Shown here piece after piece: positions 30,751 through 36,941 of a stretch of 36,941 nucleotides of DNA (position 1 is the first letter of the stretch; each line of letters starts with the position of its first letter). Under the pieces are notes generated by a model. It saw nothing but the letters and a program-made list of their open reading frames with translations. It did not search any database and had not been told where the DNA came from. A program made the position numbers and the translations under genes. This DNA is from Anaerolineae bacterium (GTDB lineage: Bacteria; Chloroflexota; Anaerolineae; DRVO01), in the NCBI GenBank assembly GCA_012719195.1, contig JAAYAV010000296.1, forward strand, positions 1 to 36,941, read 5' to 3'.

Positions 30751-31857
30751 ATGTCGTCTGTCAAGGTGATCCATCTGGGAGTTGGCGGCGTGGGCACCGC
30801 CCTCCTGGAGCAGTCCCTTTCCCTCCGCCCTCGTGATGCCGCCGCCATTTCGCTCGTCGCCGTTTCCGACATTTACGCCGCTCTCTGGAGCGATACCGGT
30901 CTGGACCGCGGACGGCTCCAGGAGCTGGTCGCCCTTAAGGCTCAGGCAAAGAGCATCGCCGACCTCGCCGGCAACGGCGACCTACAGGGCTTCTACCAGT
31001 GGGCCGAAGAGCAGGTGGCCCCCGGACAACCCCCGACGATAGTCGTGGACACCACCGCCAGCGACGATACCCTGCCTCTGCTACTTCGTGCGGCGGCCAA
31101 TGGCCACGGCGTAGTCCTAGCCAACAAGCGACCGGTGTCCGCCTCCCAGTCGGTGTGGGATGCCCTCAATGCGGGAGGGAGGCTGCGCTACGAAGCCACC
31201 GTTGGCGCCGGTCTGCCCGTCCTCTATGTCCTGGACTACCTCCAGCGCACCGGTGACAGTGTGACCGCCATTGAGGGCATGCTGAGCGGTACGCTGGGCT
31301 ACCTCTTCTCTCGCCTAGAGGCGGGGGACTCCTACTCCGGTGCTGTGAGCAAGGCCCGCGAGCAGGGCTACACCGAGCCCGATCCCCGCGACGATCTCGG
31401 CGGCATGGATGTCGCCCGTAAGGCCCTCATCCTGGCGCGGACTGTCGGCCGCCGCCTGGAGCTGAGCGATCTTCCCATTGAGGCGCTCTACCCGCAGGAA
31501 CTCGCCGGCCTCACGGTGGACGAGTTCATGCAGCGTGCCTCCGAGGTGGACGCGGCCTTCTCCGCCCGCCTCTCGCAGGCGGCCGCCAAGGGTGAAGTGC
31601 TCCGGTACCTCGCGCAGGTGGACTCCTCCGGCGTCTCCATCGGGGTGCGTTCGGTGCCGCGCTCGTCTCAGTTCGGGGCTCTTGCCGGTCCCGACAACCT
31701 GGTCTCCATCACCACCGCTCGCTACACCGAGCCGCTCGCGCCCATCCGCCTCATGGGGCCCGGAGCGGGACGCAGCGTAACCGGTGCCGGCGTCCTGCGG
31801 GACGTGCTCGACCTAGCCCAGGCGATGCGGGCAGAGGGTGCTTCTGCGCCTCTATGA
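30751..31857 (+). CDS. hom: Homoserine dehydrogenase without ACT domain
   Basis: Reduces aspartate semialdehyde to homoserine, the branch point to threonine and methionine. The 368-residue protein has the cofactor fold VKVIHLGVGGVGTALLEQ at the N-terminus, VVDTTASDDTL, VVLANKRPVSAS near 125-136, and EATVGAGLPVLYVLDYL. The substrate-site blocks are EGMLSGTLGYLFSRLEAG and GYTEPDPRDDLGGMDVARKALILAR. It ends after the catalytic domain, so the C-terminal ACT domain that gives threonine feedback in many bacterial Hom proteins is missing. This form resembles the yeast Hom6/ThrA-C type. The last four bases (ATGA) overlap the next gene, so translation is coupled. Identification is secure. Confidence 0.94.
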   Translation: MSSVKVIHLGVGGVGTALLEQSLSLRPRDAAAISLVAVSDIYAALWSDTGLDRGRLQELVALKAQAKSIADLAGNGDLQGFYQWAEEQVAPGQPPTIVVDTTASDDTLPLLLRAAANGHGVVLANKRPVSASQSVWDALNAGGRLRYEATVGAGLPVLYVLDYLQRTGDSVTAIEGMLSGTLGYLFSRLEAGDSYSGAVSKAREQGYTEPDPRDDLGGMDVARKALILARTVGRRLELSDLPIEALYPQELAGLTVDEFMQRASEVDAAFSARLSQAAAKGEVLRYLAQVDSSGVSIGVRSVPRSSQFGALAGPDNLVSITTARYTEPLAPIRLMGPGAGRSVTGAGVLRDVLDLAQAMRAEGASAPL

Positions 31858-32987
31858 GAGTTGACGGCCCCTCCCCCCTCACCGCCTTTCTGGGCGACCA
31901 GATCGTCTACCGCAACCTGGAGCCGATGGCCCCGGATCTGCCGCGGTTCGCCGAGTCCGCCGCCTCATTGGGCCTACCGGCCGACAGGCTGCCCCGGAAG
32001 ACGGAACGTGAGTACGCCCTAGTCGTCGCGCACATCATCCGCGGGGCTGCCCAACGGCAGGGCCGCCGGCCGCCCTCGCACCTGCTCACGGTGGGAGACA
32101 CGCGCCTGAACGACGGCACCGCCTTCCGCAACCTCCAGGTCGTGACCGGCTGGGACGGTGCCGCCATCATCTGCTCCGAGAAGGCGTCGGCTCCGGCAGC
32201 GCTGGAAGAGGCCGAGCGCGGGCTCTACCTGGCCAACCATTGGCGGCTGCTGGAGGAGTTCGACCGTCTACTGCCTGCGAAGGGGCTCGTGCCGGGAGAG
32301 GACACCGTGGCTGTCATTGACCTGGACAAGACCGCCATAGGTGCCCGGGGCCGCAACGACCACGTCATTGATGAGGCTCGGCTACACGGCGTCCGGGCCA
32401 CGGCGGCAGGCCTGCTCGGGACGCAGTACGACGAGGCGTGCTTCCTGGCCGCCTACCACCACCTGAACCAGCCGGCCTTCCACCGGTTCACGGCCGACAA
32501 CCAGGACTACCTTGTCTACATCTGCCTGATGATCGGGGCCAAGGTGCGCTCGTTGGACGAAGTGGTTGCCGGTATCGATGACGCCTCCCACGAGACGTTC
32601 GCTCCCTTCATCGGCTGGGTGCAGGAGCATCGCCGCCTGGTTGCCGGCACCCCTCTGGGCGACGTACACGACGAGGTCTATGACCGGTTCCGCCGGGGAG
32701 ACCCCACACCCTTCAAGGCGTTCCGCCGCCAGGAGTACCGCGCGACCATTGGTCGCATGGGGTGCCTTGCCGGCACTCCTTCGGCACCGGACGCCCTGTC
32801 TAGGGAGATCGTCATCACTCGCGAAGTGGCCGAACTAGTCGAGCGTTGGCGGAGTCGGGGCGCAATGATCATCGGGATCTCGGACAAGCCCGATGAGGCG
32901 GCCCTCCCCGATGCCGAAGCGGAGGCAGAGGGACTGCCACCGCTGCACCGAGCGCCCACGCATCGCGTAGGAGACAGCCTGCCTTGA
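31854..32987 (+). CDS. HAD-superfamily-like protein, unusual motif order
   Basis: A 377-residue protein I cannot assign to a characterised family. The second half looks like a haloacid dehalogenase-fold phosphatase: motif I as VIDLDKT with Asp156 and Asp158, an inserted helical cap (about 165-335), a motif-II-like MIIGISDKPDEA with Ser343, and the extreme C-terminus HRVGDSLP, resembling the start of motif IV. The first half contains LLTVGDTRLNDGTAFRNL (residues 81-87 GDTRLND), which by itself looks like a motif IV, ahead of motif I. This suggests a permuted or partly duplicated fold. ATGA overlap with hom and TTGA overlap with the next gene place it in one operon. A phosphatase role in amino-acid metabolism is only contextual. 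Confidence 0.75.
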   Translation: MRVDGPSPLTAFLGDQIVYRNLEPMAPDLPRFAESAASLGLPADRLPRKTEREYALVVAHIIRGAAQRQGRRPPSHLLTVGDTRLNDGTAFRNLQVVTGWDGAAIICSEKASAPAALEEAERGLYLANHWRLLEEFDRLLPAKGLVPGEDTVAVIDLDKTAIGARGRNDHVIDEARLHGVRATAAGLLGTQYDEACFLAAYHHLNQPAFHRFTADNQDYLVYICLMIGAKVRSLDEVVAGIDDASHETFAPFIGWVQEHRRLVAGTPLGDVHDEVYDRFRRGDPTPFKAFRRQEYRATIGRMGCLAGTPSAPDALSREIVITREVAELVERWRSRGAMIIGISDKPDEAALPDAEAEAEGLPPLHRAPTHRVGDSLP

Positions 32988-34873
32988 CCGAGAACCAAGG
33001 GGCCGACGCCGGCCTATGTGAGGTCTGCGGGAAGCCGCTTCCCTCGCCTGGAGCCGAGTGTCCCCATTGTGGACACAGTAACGACATCTCCAGCATCCTG
33101 CCGGCGGCCAGGACCACGAAGGTTTCGGCCGAGCCGGCGTCCAAGCACGTGCGACCGTCGCGCCTCTGGCTCTACGGTGTCATGGCGTTGGTGGCCCTCC
33201 TGCTGGTGGCGGCCTTAGCCGGGGCCTACGGGGTCTACACCGGGCTTCAGCAACGGGAAGACCTCAGAGCCACCACCGTCGCCGAGCACTACCAGCGCGG
33301 CCTAGACTCCCTGGAAGCGCAGGAGTACGAACTGGCCCTGGCTGAGTTCCAGTACGTGGACCGGCTCCGACCGGGGTATCATGATACCCGCACCCAAATC
33401 GAGAAGGTTGAGGCCGTCCTGCAGCAAAAGGCCACGCCCACGGCCGGGGTCCGCGAGGAAGCCGCCGCCAGCCTTCTGGCGCGAGCCCAGGACGAGATCG
33501 AGAGCGAGTCGTGGACGACCGCCGTCGCCACCCTGCGGGAACTGCAAGCCCTCGACCCGGGGTTCCACGCTGAGCAGGTGAACGCACTACTGGCGCAGAG
33601 CATGTACGGAGCCGGCACGGAAGCGCTGTCAGCGCTGGATGTGACCCGCGCGGCCGACTGGTTCAAGCAGTCGCTCGCCCTCAATCCCGAGAGCGTGGAT
33701 GTCCGGCGCCAGGTGACGTTGGCGAATCTCTACCTGCAGGCGCTGTCCACATGGGGCAAAGACTGGCCGGCCACCATCGATGGGCTCACCCAACTACACA
33801 ACCTCAGCCCGACCTACGCCGATACTGCCGATAGACTGGCCCTCTCCTACATGCGCTACGGAGACCAACTGTCGGCCGGCGGAGAGTGGTGCGAGGCAGC
33901 GGAGCAGTACGCTCTCTCTGCCGAGATGAAGAGCAGCGCCGCCGTCACCACCAAAGAGCAGTTGGCGGTGCGCTATTGCGAGGAGCCTCCTTCGGCCACG
34001 CCCGAGACCGAGGGCACTCCCGATGCGTTGGGCACGCCTCTCGCCACCACGCCCGCTGGTCTGACGTCCCTGCCGGCCGGTAGCCTCTACTTCGCTGCCA
34101 CGGATCCGCAAACCGGCGCTGTGAGCGTGATGGTGCTGTCAGCGGGGCCGGGTCAGAGGCCCCGGACGCTGGTGGTGGGTGCGGAGCAGCCGGCGGTCCG
34201 TGCGGACGGGTCCATCGGCTACCACAACCTCTCATCCGACCGCCTTGGCGTGAGCGTGGCCACTCGCGATGGCAGCTTCGCCGCTTCGGTAACGTCCTAC
34301 TCTGAGGACCAGTACCCCACCTGGGAAGCAGGAAACGCGCGGCTGGCCTTCGCCAGCACCCGGGAGAGCGACCGCAAGTGGCGCCTGTACGTGGCTCAGT
34401 CGTGGACTGGGGGCGAAGACGTCTCCATGATCGGCTATGGCAAGTCACCCACATGGGGCCCCGACGGCACCATCGCCTACAAGGGCTGCGACGCGATGGG
34501 TAACAACTGCGGCCTCTATCGTTCGCTGCCGGACGGCACTCAGCTCGGCCGCGTCACCGACAATGCCAACGACGACATGCCCGCCTGGTCACCCGACGGC
34601 CGACGGCTTGCCTTCGCCTCGCCCCGGGGTGGCACCTTCAGCATCTGGGCGCAGGACCTGCAGGGCGGGCAGCCCGTGCGTCTGACGGACGATCAGGGCC
34701 TGGACGCCGCGCCGGTCTGGTCACCCGACGGCAGGTATGTCGCATTCCTCTCCAACCGCGGCGGCGAGTGGGGCATCTGGATGGTCGAGGCCGCCGGCGG
34801 TACCCCGAGGAGGCTCGTGTCACTGGGCCAGGTCCCCGGAGACTGGGATGTCTACAAGATGGCCTGGCGCTAG
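32984..34873 (+). CDS. Membrane-anchored zinc ribbon-TPR-beta-propeller protein
   Basis: A 629-residue protein in four parts. Residues 12-31 form a zinc ribbon with CEVCG and CPHCG. A single membrane helix near 62-85 (LYGVMALVALLLVAALAG) puts the rest outside. Residues about 95-325 are helical TPR-like repeats (YQRGLDSLEAQEYELALAEF, MYGAGTEALSALDVTRAADWF). After a Thr/Pro-rich linker, residues about 360-625 are a PD40/TolB-type propeller with repeated PTWGPDG, PAWSPDGRRLAFAS and PVWSPDGRYVAFLS. I use TTG 32984, which overlaps the preceding stop, with AGGAG ten bases upstream. This layout recurs in Chloroflexota, but no function is established; binding of an extracellular ligand or scaffold is likely. 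Confidence 0.85.
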   Translation: MTENQGADAGLCEVCGKPLPSPGAECPHCGHSNDISSILPAARTTKVSAEPASKHVRPSRLWLYGVMALVALLLVAALAGAYGVYTGLQQREDLRATTVAEHYQRGLDSLEAQEYELALAEFQYVDRLRPGYHDTRTQIEKVEAVLQQKATPTAGVREEAAASLLARAQDEIESESWTTAVATLRELQALDPGFHAEQVNALLAQSMYGAGTEALSALDVTRAADWFKQSLALNPESVDVRRQVTLANLYLQALSTWGKDWPATIDGLTQLHNLSPTYADTADRLALSYMRYGDQLSAGGEWCEAAEQYALSAEMKSSAAVTTKEQLAVRYCEEPPSATPETEGTPDALGTPLATTPAGLTSLPAGSLYFAATDPQTGAVSVMVLSAGPGQRPRTLVVGAEQPAVRADGSIGYHNLSSDRLGVSVATRDGSFAASVTSYSEDQYPTWEAGNARLAFASTRESDRKWRLYVAQSWTGGEDVSMIGYGKSPTWGPDGTIAYKGCDAMGNNCGLYRSLPDGTQLGRVTDNANDDMPAWSPDGRRLAFASPRGGTFSIWAQDLQGGQPVRLTDDQGLDAAPVWSPDGRYVAFLSNRGGEWGIWMVEAAGGTPRRLVSLGQVPGDWDVYKMAWR

Positions 34874-34900
34874 CGCCGGGCCGTCGCCCGATTGAGCGCG

Positions 34901-35869
34901 CTAGTCCCCCGATCCGACGGCGCTCAGCGCCCTGAAGACGATCTCCAGGGAGCGGATATTGTCCTGACAGGTGGTGGCTGGACGCGGCCCGCCTCGCAGA
35001 GCCTCGACGAACTCGTGCAGCAAGTACGACTGACCGGTGCGCGGCAGTGCCACCTCCGGCACCGGCTCCGGCTCCGCCCCCGGCCGGTACACCAGCACCC
35101 GGTCGCCCTCCAAGGTGACGACTCCGCCCTCGCACTCGAAGCGCCACTCGCCGTTCCAGGGCGTCTCCGCCCCTTGCGAGCACCAGGAAGCATGGTAGCC
35201 GACCTGCACCTGCCCCTCGCAGCTCAGGCTGAGGTGCGCCGAGGCGTCGCCGTCGAACCAGCTCCACGCCGGGTTGAAGGCGAAGCCGCGTACCTGCACT
35301 ACCTCGCGGCCAAGCAAGTAACGCATCATGTCGAAGTGATGGATGCTCATGTCCACGATCAGCGGATGCGCCATGCTCTCGCGGAAGCCGCCGAAGTGGG
35401 GCCCACGGAAGAATCGGACCGTAGCGGCGCCCACCTGCCCCACAGCGCCTGAATCAAGCACTGACTTCAGCGTCTGCACCGGAACGCTGTAGCGGTAGTT
35501 CTGCGCCACCATGTGCAGGACGCCCGTCTCGTCGGCCGCGGTCACGATCTCGGCCGCCGCCTCCATGGTGTCGGCCAGCGGCTTCTCCGACAGGACGGGC
35601 ACCCCGGCCCGCAATGCCTCCACCGACTGCTCACGGTGGAACTGCGGCGGCGTGATGACCAGCACTCCGTCAGCCTCCAGGCGCCCCAATGCCTCGCTGA
35701 GGGTGGCGTAGACCGTACCTGGGTTCAGGTCATAGGCGTCGCACTGCTTCCGGGCGATGGCCTCATCGATCTCGACGAGACCGGCGTACTCCGCCTCATC
35801 CGAGCCGCCCACGGCCCGCAGCCAGGCGTTGCCCATGCCGCCCATGCCCACCTGAATCAGCCGCACCAC
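34901..35869 (-). CDS. Gfo/Idh/MocA-family oxidoreductase
   Basis: A 322-residue NAD(P)-dependent dehydrogenase of the family that oxidises or epimerises sugars and inositols. The N-terminal Rossmann part has LIQVGMGGMGNAWLRAV, then VLVITPPQFHREQSVEAL, and the diagnostic EKPLA near residue 95. The C-terminal domain has HPLIVDMSIHHFDMMRYLLG, whose Asp and His are in the catalytic position of the family. It ends with the typical LLHEFVEALRGGPRPATTCQDN. GTG start with GGGAGG six bases upstream. It lies 34 bases downstream of the MazG gene on the same strand, and its 3' end faces the propeller gene 27 bases away. The substrate cannot be deduced. Confidence 0.92.
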   Translation of the reverse strand: MVRLIQVGMGGMGNAWLRAVGGSDEAEYAGLVEIDEAIARKQCDAYDLNPGTVYATLSEALGRLEADGVLVITPPQFHREQSVEALRAGVPVLSEKPLADTMEAAAEIVTAADETGVLHMVAQNYRYSVPVQTLKSVLDSGAVGQVGAATVRFFRGPHFGGFRESMAHPLIVDMSIHHFDMMRYLLGREVVQVRGFAFNPAWSWFDGDASAHLSLSCEGQVQVGYHASWCSQGAETPWNGEWRFECEGGVVTLEGDRVLVYRPGAEPEPVPEVALPRTGQSYLLHEFVEALRGGPRPATTCQDNIRSLEIVFRALSAVGSGD

Positions 35870-35903
35870 TATGCACCTCCCACGCGAGGCGTCACGCCCC
35901 GCC

Positions 35904-36941
35904 CTAGGCTTCGCGTCGCTTGACCTCGTCCCAGAGCGCGTCCTGCTCCGGCAGGCTCAACCGAGCCAGGTCCAGATCACGCTCGACCGCCAGCGCCTGC
36001 ATCGCCTCGAATCGGTGCCGGAAGCGGGCGTTGGTTGTCCGCAGAGCCGTCTCGGCATCGAGATCGAGGTGCCTCGCCAGGTTAACCACCGTGAACAGCA
36101 AGTCGCCGAGCTCGTCCTGGCGCCTGTCCTCTGGCGCCGCGCGCAGCTCGCCGATCTCCTCGGCCAGCTTGGCCCACACGCCGTCAGCGTCAGCCCAGTC
36201 AAAACCGACTCGTGCCACCCGCTTCTGGTAGGCGTTGGCCTGCCCCAGCGCCGGTAGGCCGCCGGGCACTCCGGCCAGGAGCGATCGCGAATCGCTCTCG
36301 CCGCGTTCGGCCCGCTTGATCTCCTCCCAGTTGCGCAGCACCTCCCCCGAGTCGCTGACCGAGGCGTCTCCAAAAACATGCGGGTGCCGGCGGCGGATCT
36401 TCTGGTCGATGCCCGCCACCACATCGTAGATGCCGAACAGACCACCTTCGGAAGCGATCTGAGCGTGCATGCAGATCTGCATCAGCAGGTCGCCCAGCTC
36501 GACCCGTAACTCCGCCCAGTCCTCGTTGTCTATCGCCTCGAGCACCTCGTGGGTCTCCTCCAGCAGCGCCTCCCGGAGCGACTGGTGGTCCTGCTCGCGA
36601 TCCCAGGGACAACCGCCCGGCGCGCGTAGGCGGGCGACGGTGTCCTGAAAGGCCTCCAGGCTCGAAGGCTGCGCACGTGGCGGAACGTACAGCGCCGTGA
36701 GGTGGTCGATGCCGGTCTGGCGATCGAGCTCGGTCAGGGGCACCGTTCGCACCGCTTCGTCACGGGTCCCGGCGGCGCGCACCAGGGACACCGGGTGCTC
36801 GGGCGCGTAGGAAGCGAGCAGGGTCAGCTTCACGGCCGAGGCAGTGTCGCGGTCATACAACTGGCTGATGAGCGCCGGCCGGTCCACGATCAGGTCCGGA
36901 TGCCAACGCTGCGCCAGCCCCAGCGCATCCACCAGCTGCAG
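35904..36941 (-). CDS. mazG: YabN-type MazG nucleotide pyrophosphohydrolase, 5' part missing
   Basis: MazG hydrolyses NTPs to NMPs and pyrophosphate and limits damaged or excess nucleotides. Residues about 85-342 of the visible part hold two MazG modules. The first has GGCPWDREQDHQSLREALLEETHE, then ELRVELGDLLMQICMHAQIA and FTVVN-type helices; the second has VGFDWADADGVWAKLAEEIGEL and RQDELGDLLFTVVNLARHL. The first 80 residues match the end of a tetrapyrrole-methylase domain (LISQLYDRDTASAVKL, then LTELDRQTGIDHLTALYVPP), as in Bacillus YabN fusions. The frame stays open to the right edge (reading LQLVDAL), so the GTG at 36930-36932 is not the start and the methylase part continues outside. 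It is transcribed ahead of the Gfo/Idh/MocA gene. Confidence 0.92.
   Translation of the reverse strand: MQLVDALGLAQRWHPDLIVDRPALISQLYDRDTASAVKLTLLASYAPEHPVSLVRAAGTRDEAVRTVPLTELDRQTGIDHLTALYVPPRAQPSSLEAFQDTVARLRAPGGCPWDREQDHQSLREALLEETHEVLEAIDNEDWAELRVELGDLLMQICMHAQIASEGGLFGIYDVVAGIDQKIRRRHPHVFGDASVSDSGEVLRNWEEIKRAERGESDSRSLLAGVPGGLPALGQANAYQKRVARVGFDWADADGVWAKLAEEIGELRAAPEDRRQDELGDLLFTVVNLARHLDLDAETALRTTNARFRHRFEAMQALAVERDLDLARLSLPEQDALWDEVKRREA

Noticed and set aside
1..36941. CRISPR arrays, insertion sequences, integrase, tRNA or rRNA genes
   Set aside because: I saw no regularly spaced repeats, transposase or integrase motifs, tRNA-like cloverleaf ends or rRNA segments on either strand. 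A covariance-model scan would be decisive for small RNAs.

Overview
The window is GC-rich, densely packed bacterial DNA with no tRNA, rRNA, CRISPR array, insertion sequence or phage gene that I can see. It holds 35 supported protein genes, two of them cut by the window ends. Gene content and order suggest a free-living Chloroflexota (Anaerolineae-like) bacterium: recG-coaD-coiled coil-DUF177-rpmF, FabK-type fatty acid synthesis, an Asp23 protein beside nusB, a zinc ribbon-TPR-beta-propeller protein, and a thioester alpha-2-macroglobulin. That placement is inference from gene families, not a phylogeny. GTG and TTG starts are common, and many neighbouring genes overlap by four bases.

Left third (1-13.7 kb): mostly housekeeping. 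In order: recG (3' part), coaD, a coiled-coil protein, DUF177, rpmF, fabK-fabD-fabG, an Asp23-family protein, nusB, a TatB-like protein with a long tail, tatC, a cyclic-2,3-diphosphoglycerate-synthetase-like GTPase and an AMMECR1 protein. On the minus strand come hpt and a small nuclease-like gene. The plus strand then carries mtnP, behind a good sigma-70-type promoter, and a SEDS (FtsW/RodA) gene. mobB lies on the minus strand and overlaps the SEDS gene tail to tail.

Middle (14.3-24.8 kb): a surface-glycan cluster. It runs from a small membrane protein through a large GT-C-like membrane protein, a GT2, a GT4, a second GT2, a zinc-ribbon methyltransferase, a flippase-like membrane protein and a sugar-phosphate nucleotidyltransferase. 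The last four genes are chained by GTGA overlaps. A secreted protein made of four ~107-residue repeats follows, with its own promoter, inverted repeats and terminator, and then a lipoprotein.

Right third (24.8-36.9 kb): a bidirectional terminator separates the lipoprotein from a 1857-residue secreted alpha-2-macroglobulin on the minus strand. Divergent from it, a strong promoter drives homoserine dehydrogenase, a HAD-like protein with oddly ordered motifs, and the zinc ribbon-TPR-propeller protein, all joined by ATGA/TTGA overlaps. The window ends with a minus-strand pair: a YabN-type MazG protein (5' part missing) and a Gfo/Idh/MocA oxidoreductase.

No stretch of more than about 300 bases lacks a gene. 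The longest gaps are 11184-11477 (promoter and leader of mtnP) and 30470-30750 (divergent promoters). The least explained items are the four-repeat secreted protein with its symmetric upstream DNA, the HAD-like protein coupled to homoserine dehydrogenase, and the coiled-coil protein after coaD.
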